From contig DBDL01000115.1 in the NCBI GenBank assembly GCA_002293545.1, forward strand, positions 945 to 10,117: 9,173 nucleotides of DNA, in the 5' to 3' direction. The DNA is from Lachnoclostridium sp. UBA933. GTDB taxonomy: Bacteria > Bacillota > Clostridia > Lachnospirales > Lachnospiraceae. Shown here in pieces: positions 1 through 7,391 of this stretch; position 1 is the first letter of the stretch, and each line of letters opens with the position of its first letter. A program made the position numbers and the translations under genes. The notes below the pieces were generated by a model. It did no database searches and was not told where the DNA came from. It was given only the letters and a program-made list of their open reading frames with translations.

Positions 1-375
1 ATTGTCGGGGCGGGAAGTGTCGTATCCGGCAAGGCTTTGGAATCGAATGCCGTATATGCCGGAAATCCGGTAAAGAAAGTCAGAAGCGGAATATTTTTTA
101 CCGGTGCCAGTGTACATGCTTACCGAAAGGAAGATACAAAGAAATCCTTGCACAATGAAACAGAAGAATTTATCTACCGGTTTCAAGAAGAAGAAACAAT
201 GTCGATGCAGGATATAGACAGTAAGATAAAGAAGCTGAGAGATAAAGCCGATCAGAAGGTGGATTGGCTGAAAAATAACTTGGAAAACAATAATCATAAG
301 GATAGATTTTATCTGCTGCCGGAATCTAAGCCGGGGAAAAAGAAGTCCCTGCGGCATATATTTCGGAGAAAATAG
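1..375 (+). CDS. Hexapeptide-repeat (LbetaH) acyltransferase, C-terminal part, 5' truncated
   Basis: The reading frame is open from base 1 and ends in TAG at 373-375, giving the last 124 residues; the true start lies outside the window. The first residues read IVGAGSVVSGKALESNAVYA followed by GNPVKKVR. This is the typical last coil and closing motif (V-x-AGNPxKxVR) of left-handed beta-helix acyltransferases, which move acetyl or other acyl groups from acyl-CoA to sugars in the cytoplasm. After this motif comes an unusually long tail of about 95 residues, rich in Glu, Lys and Asp. It includes a probable coiled-coil or amphipathic helix (SMQDIDSKIKKLRDKADQKV) and a basic end. A TTG codon at 37-39 lies inside the conserved motif and is not a plausible start. 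The stop overlaps the Shine-Dalgarno of the next unit, so it probably sits in the same operon. The family call is firm. The acyl group and acceptor cannot be told from the fragment. Confidence 0.8.
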   Translation: MVGAGSVVSGKALESNAVYAGNPVKKVRSGIFFTGASVHAYRKEDTKKSLHNETEEFIYRFQEEETMSMQDIDSKIKKLRDKADQKVDWLKNNLENNNHKDRFYLLPESKPGKKKSLRHIFRRK

Positions 376-382
376 GAAGGAG
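374..382 (+). promoter_or_regulatory. Strong Shine-Dalgarno AGGAAGGAG ahead of a short leader ORF
   Basis: AGGAAGGAG overlaps the stop codon of the upstream acyltransferase gene. It lies 3 nt before an ATG at 386, a tight but usable spacing, and more than 40 nt before the ATG at 426 that opens the 1024-residue reading frame. It is therefore too distant to serve that start directly. No purine-rich site is visible just upstream of 426. This placement is the basis for proposing translational coupling through the short ORF. Confidence 0.6.
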
Positions 383-385
383 TAT

Positions 386-433
386 ATGACAGAGTACATA
401 TCAGAGTACACGTCATATCGTATCAATGAGTGA
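386..433 (+). CDS. Possible 15-codon leader ORF (MTEYISEYTSYRINE) overlapping the next start
   Basis: This ATG is preceded by the only strong Shine-Dalgarno in the junction. It opens a 15-codon frame ending in TGA at 431-433, and the ATG of the large downstream gene (426-428) lies inside its last codons. A ribosome finishing this peptide would stop on top of the downstream start, a classic arrangement for coupled re-initiation. The peptide has no recognised function and its composition (repeated EY-x-S) follows from a 12-bp DNA repeat. Alternatively the ATG is the original start of the downstream gene, separated from it by a small indel; joining the frames would need one frameshift. That it is translated is inference. 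Confidence 0.35.
   Translation: MTEYISEYTSYRINE
390..413 (+). repeat. Imperfect 12-bp tandem repeat, two copies
   Basis: CAGAGTACATAT at 390-401 is followed at once by CAGAGTACACGT at 402-413, identical at 10 of 12 positions. It lies between the Shine-Dalgarno and the start codon of the large glycerophosphotransferase gene, inside the possible leader ORF. The unit is a multiple of three, so copy-number change would lengthen the leader without changing its frame. Confidence 0.6.
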
Positions 434-3400
434 TTTTAATCCGATAAAAATGATAGATGACTATTTGGCATCCGGAAATATAATAGAAAAGGGTGTTATA
501 GAGATTGAACGCATGGAAACAGCCAATGGCTCCATTCACTTATACCTAAAAAATGATACAGAATTACAAAATAAAGAAATAAAATTAGTTATTATGGAAC
601 AAAGTCATAATCATATATGGTCTGAACGATGCAGTATTAAGGGAAACAAAATTAGTTCTCCGATCAATCATTTTACAAAAGCAATCCCCGGTACCGAAAC
701 GATATTATGGAAAATTTGTATTGCTGTATACAACGATGGCATTGTTTTATTGCGGAGAGTTACAAACGGCAGGAAAGAGCATCCGGATACCCCGCAGATA
801 TTTGATCACCGGGAGTATTATATGGAACCGGCTTTGCGTTCTCCGGTGAATGGTGAGGAAGTGGAAACCGTCCCGTTTTATACGGTTCACGGTCATCTGG
901 GATGTAAGACCGCATTGTTGGGGGAACGCTATCAAAAGCAATTTTGCAACCGGATGAACCGGGTCGAATTCAAAGACAGTGAAATATGGCTTGAGGTTTC
1001 CGCTTATCCGTTTCCCAATGCGGAATTCGGTCTTGCCATATGTTCTTCCGATAAAAAGAAATCATATACCTTTTCCGATCTTGTCATGACAGACAAAAAA
1101 AACGGATTTGATATTTATGAGGCAAAACTGGATTTGGCGGGCGTTCCGGAACTGGATTCGGATAATTGGTGTGTTTTCTCCGTATACCGGAGGGATCGGA
1201 TTGATTTTACCGTTCCGTTAAGCATTGCCGATAAAAAGATAAATAAGAAGTTTGAAACCGGCGATTCCGGCAAATACTATATGATACCGGAATCAAATAA
1301 AAAGATATACGTCAATGACGTTCCGAATATCGGGCTGTGTCTTATGTCAAAATTTATTGTTTCCCATGCAAGGACGGTGGAATCGGATTTACCGATAGAT
1401 GAACTGGTACAGCAGAAAAAATTGAAGTTATGCGGACGGTATGAAGCAGTTGTCCGGATTCCCAAGGAAAGTATATTGGAGATTGAGTTTAGTTATCATG
1501 TATTATCACAGGGGGAAACGTATTATCTTTATTTGAAAAATGAAACGGAGCCTGCAGCCAGCACCATTTTACCCTGTTGGGCCGTTTGGGGAAGCGATCA
1601 TAAATGTACGGTGGATTTATCGGAGTTATGCGGGCAGAATCAAGCAGGGTATGCAAATTGGCTGATTTACATGATTGAAAAAGAAAAAAACCGTTTTTCC
1701 TGTATTCGTCTGTTAGGAAAGACGGATGTCAGATCACCCAGAAAAGAAGACCCCTATTTATATGACAGGACAAATCAATACTTAGAACCGGCAATGCGTT
1801 TTGTGACGGGAGGCAAAACATTTGCCTATACCCCGTATGTATCCCGCCTGGGCAATTATTCCCTGGAGATGGCGGAAGAAAGCGAACGGTATATCTATCA
1901 GTTTATTACGGAGTTCCGTGATTTGAGGATTAAATCAAATACCTTATACATTACGGTGGATTGCGGCCGGAATGATAAAAATTGGACAGGCATTTCCATC
2001 CAATACCGTTTTGGGAAGGAAGAAGACCGGAAAGATTATTATTTTCCCGGAACGATTCGCAGAGGCAAGCGTGGTTCCGTACAGATATCGGTCAGGATTG
2101 ACTTAAAAGAGATCGGTTTTCAAGCTTCTTATTGGGATATCCGTGTCGTCTTTGAGGAAAAAGGGCAGAAATATTTTGTGCTGCCGAAAGCAGAATACAA
2201 ACGGTTCAATAAAAAACTGAGTAAGCTGTTCCAGGACAACCGGTATCTTACGGACAAAAATCATATTGTGTTTCCCTATATTACGATGAACCATTCCATT
2301 GCGCTTCTCTATCGTGAAAGAACGAAATATGACGGGTTTGTTTTCCGGTGCAAAGAGCGTTTCGGATACCTTTATTTCCGTTTCAACAGAAAACGTCTGC
2401 TGACGAAAAAAATTTTTCTGGTCTATGAAAAATTCTGCATCATGGCTCAGGATAACGGTTATTTTTTCTTTCAATACTGTATGGAACATAATCTGGAAGA
2501 AAAGATGAACCGGAAGATATATTATGTAATCAGTAAGAAATCCCCGGACTATGACAGGGTAAAGTCATATAAAGGTCATTTGCTGTCATTTATGAGTGTT
2601 AAATTTATCGGATACCTCATTGCAAGCAGATTATTAATCGGTACGGATACAAAAAGCCATATGTATGTCTGGGAAAACCGGCCGAGCTTTCTCCAGCCCC
2701 GTATCGACGCAAAAAAATATGTATTCTTACAGCATGGGGTAACAGCGTTTAAGCGTGTGGATAAAATATATACCAAAACAAGAGAGAATGCCTGTGATTT
2801 ATTTATTGTCACTTCGGAAAATGAGAGGGACATTATCCGCAAGTCATTCAAATATGATCTCAATGAAATTGCCGTAACCGGATTTTCAAGATGGGACGTT
2901 TTAGAGGATCATTCGGAAAACAGCAATGAAATACTGATTATGCCGACATGGCGGAATTGGCTGGATGAAGTATCTGACGAGGAGTTTAAAAAGAGCGATT
3001 ATTTCAGGTCATATATGCAGCTGCTGACTTCCGGTCAGATATTTGAGTTATTAGAAAAAAATGATTTAATTTTGAATTTCTATATTCACCCAAAGTTTCG
3101 CGAGTATATTACAAATTTTAACATTGATAAAAAACGCATTCATATTATGTATTTTGGGACAGAACCGTTAAATGAATTGCTGATGAAATGCAAACTATTG
3201 GTTACCGATTATTCCAGTGTGGCATGGGATGTGTTTTATCAAAAAAAACCGGTGCTGTTTTACCAGTTTGATTATGAGCAATATATGCGGGCAAACGGAA
3301 GCTACGTGGATATGGAGCACGACCTTTTCGGTGAAAGGTCACTGACATTGGAAGAACTCACCGGACATATCAGGGAGTATATTCGGAACGGTTTCATACT

Positions 3401-3500
3401 AAAAGAAAAATATGCGGCGGTTCGGGACTCCTCCTACAAGTACATTGATTCAGACAACAGCAAGCGTATCTGTGAAAATATAAAGAGAAAGGGATGGTAG
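426..3500 (+). CDS. CDP-glycerol glycerophosphotransferase-family protein with duplicated N-terminal modules (1024 aa)
   Basis: Residues about 655-1024 form a TagF/TagB-like GT-B domain (Glyphos_transf family), which transfers glycerol-phosphate or a similar polyol-phosphate from CDP-glycerol to a growing polymer at the inner membrane face. Visible landmarks are a Rossmann-type opening (KKIFLVYEKF then AQDNGY, 661-678), FLQHGVTAFKR (767-777), IMPTWRNW (838-845), YIHPKF (886-891) and VTDYSSVAWDVF (926-937) followed by KPVLFYQFDYEQY (941-953), the expected nucleotide/polyol-phosphate binding region. The common WHG is QHG here. Residues 1-600 hold two copies of a roughly 300-residue module and no glycosyltransferase motif. 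No signal peptide or transmembrane segment is seen, so the protein is cytoplasmic or peripheral. ATG 426 is the first possible start after the in-frame stop at 387-389, but it has no Shine-Dalgarno of its own. The gene ends 7 bp before the next. Polymerase versus primer role, and the exact polyol, are unresolved. Confidence 0.88.
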   Translation: MSDFNPIKMIDDYLASGNIIEKGVIEIERMETANGSIHLYLKNDTELQNKEIKLVIMEQSHNHIWSERCSIKGNKISSPINHFTKAIPGTETILWKICIAVYNDGIVLLRRVTNGRKEHPDTPQIFDHREYYMEPALRSPVNGEEVETVPFYTVHGHLGCKTALLGERYQKQFCNRMNRVEFKDSEIWLEVSAYPFPNAEFGLAICSSDKKKSYTFSDLVMTDKKNGFDIYEAKLDLAGVPELDSDNWCVFSVYRRDRIDFTVPLSIADKKINKKFETGDSGKYYMIPESNKKIYVNDVPNIGLCLMSKFIVSHARTVESDLPIDELVQQKKLKLCGRYEAVVRIPKESILEIEFSYHVLSQGETYYLYLKNETEPAASTILPCWAVWGSDHKCTVDLSELCGQNQAGYANWLIYMIEKEKNRFSCIRLLGKTDVRSPRKEDPYLYDRTNQYLEPAMRFVTGGKTFAYTPYVSRLGNYSLEMAEESERYIYQFITEFRDLRIKSNTLYITVDCGRNDKNWTGISIQYRFGKEEDRKDYYFPGTIRRGKRGSVQISVRIDLKEIGFQASYWDIRVVFEEKGQKYFVLPKAEYKRFNKKLSKLFQDNRYLTDKNHIVFPYITMNHSIALLYRERTKYDGFVFRCKERFGYLYFRFNRKRLLTKKIFLVYEKFCIMAQDNGYFFFQYCMEHNLEEKMNRKIYYVISKKSPDYDRVKSYKGHLLSFMSVKFIGYLIASRLLIGTDTKSHMYVWENRPSFLQPRIDAKKYVFLQHGVTAFKRVDKIYTKTRENACDLFIVTSENERDIIRKSFKYDLNEIAVTGFSRWDVLEDHSENSNEILIMPTWRNWLDEVSDEEFKKSDYFRSYMQLLTSGQIFELLEKNDLILNFYIHPKFREYITNFNIDKKRIHIMYFGTEPLNELLMKCKLLVTDYSSVAWDVFYQKKPVLFYQFDYEQYMRANGSYVDMEHDLFGERSLTLEELTGHIREYIRNGFILKEKYAAVRDSSYKYIDSDNSKRICENIKRKGW
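534..1316 (+). repeat. N-terminal module, copy 1 (protein-level repeat, residues about 37-297)
   Basis: This is the first copy of an internal protein duplication in the 1024-residue gene. Landmarks are IHLYLKNDTEL (37-47), YYMEPALR (131-138) in a conserved block 127-195 that includes ERYQKQF (167-173) and EIWLEVSA (186-193), and a closing KYYMIPES (283-290). Alternating hydrophobic and polar residues suggest beta-sandwich folds, perhaps two per module. No catalytic motif is recognised, so a role in polymer binding or spacing is possible but unproven. Confidence 0.65.
1521..2213 (+). repeat. N-terminal module, copy 2 (protein-level repeat, residues about 366-596)
   Basis: This is the second copy of the internal duplication. 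Its landmarks match copy 1 in the same order: YYLYLKNETEP (366-376), QYLEPAMR (451-458) in block 447-512 with ERYIYQF (487-493) and TLYITVDC (506-513), and closing KYFVLPKA (582-589). The offset between copies is about 300-330 residues. DNA identity is low to the eye, so the duplication is old rather than a recent recombination product. Confidence 0.65.
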
Positions 3501-3507
3501 GCAGAGT

Positions 3508-6171
3508 ATGTGTAAATATAAGTTTTCTTTTGTTATCCCTATTTATAACGTGGAAAACTATATTCGTGAAACGATTGAATCCGTTATCGGTCAAACGATT
3601 GGGTTTGAAGACAACATACAATTGATTTTGGTGAATGACGGAAGTCCGGATAATAGTGAGAAGATTTGTTTGGAATATGCCGGTAAGTACCCGGATAATA
3701 TCCGATATCTGAAACAGGAAAATAAGGGGGTAAGCGCCGCCAGAAACTATGGGCTGGAGTATGTGGAAGGGAAATATGTGAATTTTCTGGATTCCGACGA
3801 TACATGGAACCGGGATGTATGCCGCAAGGTATGGAGTTATTTTGAAAAACATACGGATGAGATTGACTTTATTGCAGGAAGAATGAAGTATTTTGAGGCA
3901 AAAAATAGTTATCATGTGCTGGATTATAAGTTTGAAAAAAAACGTCAGATTGTTGACATTTATGACCGGTACCAGTTTGTACAATTAAGTATGGCAACGA
4001 CATTTGTTAAGGCAAGTGCGCTGAAAGGGCTAAGCTTTGATACCGAATTAAAAATTGCGGAAGATATGAAACTGATCAATATTATATTATTGGAAAAATG
4101 CAAATACGGAATCATGAAGGACGTCCAATATAATTACCGGAGCCGTTTTGCGAAAACCTCCGCATTGCAGGGTTCAAAATTTGATGCCTCCTGGTATCTT
4201 ACAACGCCAAAGAAATGCCATGAATTTTTGATAGAATACTCAAGAAAAAAGTTCGGGGAAGTCATTCCCTATATTCAATCCGTCATTATGTATGACTTGC
4301 AGTGGCGGCTGCGCCACCCGGTGGAAAAAGATATTGCAGAAGACATCATAAAAGAATACCAAGAAATCATGGCGGGATTATTACAGACGGTCAATGATAC
4401 GATTGTATGCGAGCAAAAATACATGTACAGTGAAGACCGTATCTATGCGTTATGCCTGAAATACGGGAGAGATATTCAGACGGACCTGGCATACCGTAAC
4501 CATCGGTTATACTTCCGCGATATCTTTATTTGCAACCTTAAGAATTACTCAGTCTTTACGATTCGAATCATAGAAAGAAACGGGGACAATCTGCATATCG
4601 AAGGGAGAATCAATACCTTTGTCCACAGAGAGGATTGCCGGTATTATGTACGGTGCCGGAAGGATCTTGAAATTCCTCTGGAATTTTTCCGTATGCCGAA
4701 TGATGTCCGGGTCGGAATGAACGGAGTGATCGGTGAAAGGACGGGATTTAAAGCCGACATACCGATTAAGCGGGTTAAAATGCTGCGTTTTTTCATGAAA
4801 TATAAGGATGAGAATGAAATGCGGCTTATGCTTGCATTCGGTAAGTTTACAGGCTTAGACCGGACAGTGAAGCATTCCTACTGTATCAAGGGCGGGTATT
4901 TATTTAAGCCGGAAAAGACCGGTCTTAATGTTTTGCGATATTCAAGACGGACTCATATGGGAATGGAATGGAAGCATTTGCGGAACGTAATCGCAATGGG
5001 AAAGTTCCGGGTCGTATTTTACCGGGTTTTATACTATCTGAATAAAAAACGGTTCCGGAATAAGAAGATATGGTTTGTTTCCGACCAGCAAAAAATGGCG
5101 GGGGACAACGGGGAACATTTATTCCGGTATATCATGGAAAAGAAAACAGAGGAGATACAGGCATATTTTGTATTAAGCAAGGGCAGCAAAGATATTAGTA
5201 AAATGCAAAAATCCGGTCCGGTTTTGATTGAATTTTCGCTTAAGCATAAACTATACTCTTTATTCGCTTCAAAAGTCATTTCGTCACATGCCAATGAAAC
5301 TTCCATCAATCCGTTTTTAAAAGAACGGGCTTACATCAAGGATTTGTATCATTTCGATTATGTTTTCTTACAGCATGGCTTGACAAAAGATGATTTGTCA
5401 AAATGGCTGAATAAATACAATAAAAACATCGGATTATTCGTAACGGCGGCAAAACCGGAATATTCTTCTATCCTGAACGGCAATTACTTTTATGATAAAA
5501 ATGTCGTGAAATTAACAGGTTTTCCCCGGTATGACCATTTGTTTACGGAAGAAAAGCCAAAGAAAGAAGTGCTGGTGATCCCTACTTGGCGTAAGAATTT
5601 AGCGGAATGGGACGGGCTGATGAATACTACTGGGGAAAGACGTTATAACCCGTTTTTTAAAGAGTCGGAATACTATATTTTTTATAATACGTTACTGAAC
5701 GACAAGCGGCTGCTGGATGTGCTGAAGGAGTGCGGCTACCGGGTAAAATTCTGCAATCACCCCGCTTTAAGACAGCAAAACAGGGATTTTTCCGGAAATG
5801 ACTATGTGCATATCCATCAGGGAGATATCGACTACCAAAAGGAATTCAAAGAAAACAGTTTGTTGGTTACGGATTTTTCAAGTGTGGCGTTTGATTTCGC
5901 CTATCTGCATAAGCCCGTGATTTATACTCATTTTGACAGAGAAGAATTTTTTGAAGGACAAGTATATGACGTTGGATATTTTGATTATGAAAGAGATGGT
6001 TTCGGACCGGTCTGCTATGACTATGAAACAACTCTGGAAGCAATCATAAACAGTATACGGAACGGATGCCGGCTGGAGGATGAATATGCCGAAAGAATCG
6101 AGGCTTTTTATGAGTATCACGACAATCGGAACTGTGAGCGTGTTTATCGGGCAATCCTAGAGATGGAGTAA
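3508..6171 (+). CDS. Bifunctional GT2 glycosyltransferase / CDP-glycerol glycerophosphotransferase (887 aa)
   Basis: Residues about 5-230 are a GT-A fold family 2 glycosyltransferase: FSFVIPIYNVENYI (6-19), LVNDGSPDNS (41-50), the metal/nucleotide DxD-type FLDSDD (93-98) and the acidic AEDMKL (184-189). Residues about 340-460 look like a beta-rich linker. Residues about 515-887 are a TagF-like GT-B domain with VSDQQKMAGDNG (524-535), FLQHGLTKDD (620-629), VIPTWRKN (690-697), CNHPALR (749-755), VTDFSSVAFDF (787-797) and KPVIYTHFD (802-810). One polypeptide could thus add a sugar and a polyol-phosphate, as expected for a polymer with a sugar-glycerol-phosphate repeat; this is inference. The fusion type is known among Firmicutes teichoic-acid-like loci. 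ATG 3508 lies 7 bp after the previous stop with only a weak ribosome site, which suggests coupled translation. No membrane segment is seen. Its C-terminal half is a divergent paralogue of the upstream protein's C-terminal half. Confidence 0.9.
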   Translation: MCKYKFSFVIPIYNVENYIRETIESVIGQTIGFEDNIQLILVNDGSPDNSEKICLEYAGKYPDNIRYLKQENKGVSAARNYGLEYVEGKYVNFLDSDDTWNRDVCRKVWSYFEKHTDEIDFIAGRMKYFEAKNSYHVLDYKFEKKRQIVDIYDRYQFVQLSMATTFVKASALKGLSFDTELKIAEDMKLINIILLEKCKYGIMKDVQYNYRSRFAKTSALQGSKFDASWYLTTPKKCHEFLIEYSRKKFGEVIPYIQSVIMYDLQWRLRHPVEKDIAEDIIKEYQEIMAGLLQTVNDTIVCEQKYMYSEDRIYALCLKYGRDIQTDLAYRNHRLYFRDIFICNLKNYSVFTIRIIERNGDNLHIEGRINTFVHREDCRYYVRCRKDLEIPLEFFRMPNDVRVGMNGVIGERTGFKADIPIKRVKMLRFFMKYKDENEMRLMLAFGKFTGLDRTVKHSYCIKGGYLFKPEKTGLNVLRYSRRTHMGMEWKHLRNVIAMGKFRVVFYRVLYYLNKKRFRNKKIWFVSDQQKMAGDNGEHLFRYIMEKKTEEIQAYFVLSKGSKDISKMQKSGPVLIEFSLKHKLYSLFASKVISSHANETSINPFLKERAYIKDLYHFDYVFLQHGLTKDDLSKWLNKYNKNIGLFVTAAKPEYSSILNGNYFYDKNVVKLTGFPRYDHLFTEEKPKKEVLVIPTWRKNLAEWDGLMNTTGERRYNPFFKESEYYIFYNTLLNDKRLLDVLKECGYRVKFCNHPALRQQNRDFSGNDYVHIHQGDIDYQKEFKENSLLVTDFSSVAFDFAYLHKPVIYTHFDREEFFEGQVYDVGYFDYERDGFGPVCYDYETTLEAIINSIRNGCRLEDEYAERIEAFYEYHDNRNCERVYRAILEME
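6165..6168 (+). promoter_or_regulatory. Ribosome binding site GGAG inside the end of the fusion gene
   Basis: GGAG lies in the last codons of the bifunctional transferase gene, 7 nt before ATG 6176. The stop TAA at 6169-6171 falls between them. This supports ATG 6176 as the start and tight operon coupling. Confidence 0.6.
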
Positions 6172-6175
6172 ACAA

Positions 6176-7378
6176 ATGAAAACAAAGTTTGAAGCGGGAA
6201 TGAAGATATTTTTTATTTCTTGTTTTTTCGGAGTGATTATCATTCTGGGTGTTCTGACATTGGAAAATAAAACCCCGGTCAGTGAGCTGGAAAGCAGAAG
6301 TCTGACACAATTTCCCGATTTGCGTTACCGGAAGCTTTCGGACGCCAAATATTTAAAGGAAATCGGCGACGCCTTTACCGACCAATTGGAGGCGCGCGAT
6401 TATTTTGTGAACCAATATTTTGAAATGTCCTACCGCGTGTTTCATCAAACCTATTTAGGTTCTACGGTTATCGGAAAGAATGAGTATTTGTTCGGGCAGC
6501 CATATTTCGTGAAAATGGATAAAAAACATAAGAAAATGTTAAAAAAATGTGCGGATATCATCAATCAGACAGCGGAGCGGGCTTTCCTGCAGGGGACAGA
6601 ATTTGTATTTGTCAATTATCCCAGAAAAGACATGGCAAATTATCAATATTTACCTGAGTATTACCCGGATAACCGAAAAGCTTATGAAGAAGAAATACAG
6701 TATCTTAAAAGCTGTTTATCTGAAAAAGTAAGATACATTGATGTTTATCAGTTGTTTACGGAGAATGATTCCGAAAAAGGTCCCTTTTATTTTCAAACGG
6801 ATCATCATGTCAATTTCAGCGGAACAGAGCTGATCTATGCCGAAATCATGAAGCTCATAGAAGAAAAATATCCGGACATCCGTATGTATACGGCAGAGGA
6901 TTATGATTTTCGCAGATTTGAAGTGAAGGGTTCTTTTAACCGGAAAATCGGGGGGATTATCAAACCGGATCCCGAAGCGTTGTCGTTTGTGCCAAAGGGA
7001 TGGGAGTTCCCGGAATATACCAGAAAAGAAAACGGGAAGCCGTCGGAGCTGCCTCTTATAACGGACAGAGCCGCAGACAGTTACACAACATTTATGGACG
7101 GTGACCGGGGAGAAACTTTAATTCAAATTCCGGGGAACAAAAAAATGCCGAATATCGGTATTGTCGGTTCCTCATTCACCAATATTTTAGAAGTGATGAT
7201 GATTCCTTCCGTACACAAAATGCTGTCGGTGGATTATCGTTATAATCATTCCGGTCTGGCCGTTTCCGACTATATCAGAAAAGAAGATTTGGATTATGTG
7301 ATTTTCATACCGAATACCTCAATCGCAAACCTTGATTATTCTGCGGTAAAGATTTATTCCGGCTTGGGAAAAGGATAA
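6176..7378 (+). CDS. DHHW/AlgX-type SGNH-like membrane-anchored protein, probable polymer O-acyltransferase partner (400 aa)
   Basis: An uncleaved signal anchor is evident at about residues 9-29 (hydrophobic MKIFFISCFFGVIIILGVLT), placing the rest outside the cytoplasm. The following ELESRSLTQFPDL (37-49) and FTDQLEARDYFVNQYF (67-82) match the N-terminal signature of the DHHW and AlgJ/AlgX-like families: a sequence resembling 'NRxLxxFP', then 'FxDxxxxRDxF'. The catalytic-type motif is TDHHVNFSG (208-216), in which D209 and H211 match the Asp-x-His pair of AlgJ/AlgX. A C-terminal GIVGSSFTN (328-336) corresponds to the GDSF serine block, with Ser333 as the expected nucleophile and the usual Asp replaced by Ser332. 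The family's Trp after HH is Val here. These proteins work with MBOAT proteins to O-acetylate exported polysaccharides, and the MBOAT gene lies directly downstream. Start chosen by the RBS 7 nt upstream. Activity and acceptor are inferred. Confidence 0.8.
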   Translation: MKTKFEAGMKIFFISCFFGVIIILGVLTLENKTPVSELESRSLTQFPDLRYRKLSDAKYLKEIGDAFTDQLEARDYFVNQYFEMSYRVFHQTYLGSTVIGKNEYLFGQPYFVKMDKKHKKMLKKCADIINQTAERAFLQGTEFVFVNYPRKDMANYQYLPEYYPDNRKAYEEEIQYLKSCLSEKVRYIDVYQLFTENDSEKGPFYFQTDHHVNFSGTELIYAEIMKLIEEKYPDIRMYTAEDYDFRRFEVKGSFNRKIGGIIKPDPEALSFVPKGWEFPEYTRKENGKPSELPLITDRAADSYTTFMDGDRGETLIQIPGNKKMPNIGIVGSSFTNILEVMMIPSVHKMLSVDYRYNHSGLAVSDYIRKEDLDYVIFIPNTSIANLDYSAVKIYSGLGKG

Positions 7379-7391
7379 TGACAGATTAGAT

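Noticed and set aside
37..375. TTG at 37 as the start of a separate 112-residue gene
   Set aside because: The frame continues upstream to the window edge with conserved hexapeptide-repeat residues (IVGAGSVVSGKA), so this is the tail of a longer gene.
2103..2489. Minus-strand open frame of 128 codons
   Set aside because: It is fully inside the 1024-residue gene, crosses its conserved module 2 and GT-B start, and shows no recognisable domain.
3394..3984. Minus-strand open frame of 196 codons
   Set aside because: It lies opposite the end of one clear gene and the conserved GT2 start of the next, has no family resemblance, and its openness follows from the codon pattern of the opposite strand.
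3198..5898. Similar DNA at 3198-3233 and 5863-5898 as a recombination repeat
   Set aside because: The similarity encodes the same conserved TD(Y/F)SSVA motif in paralogous domains and falls off outside it, so protein conservation explains it.
6549..6731. Plus-strand 60-codon frame inside the SGNH-like gene
   Set aside because: It is out of frame with a well-supported gene and shows no convincing domain.
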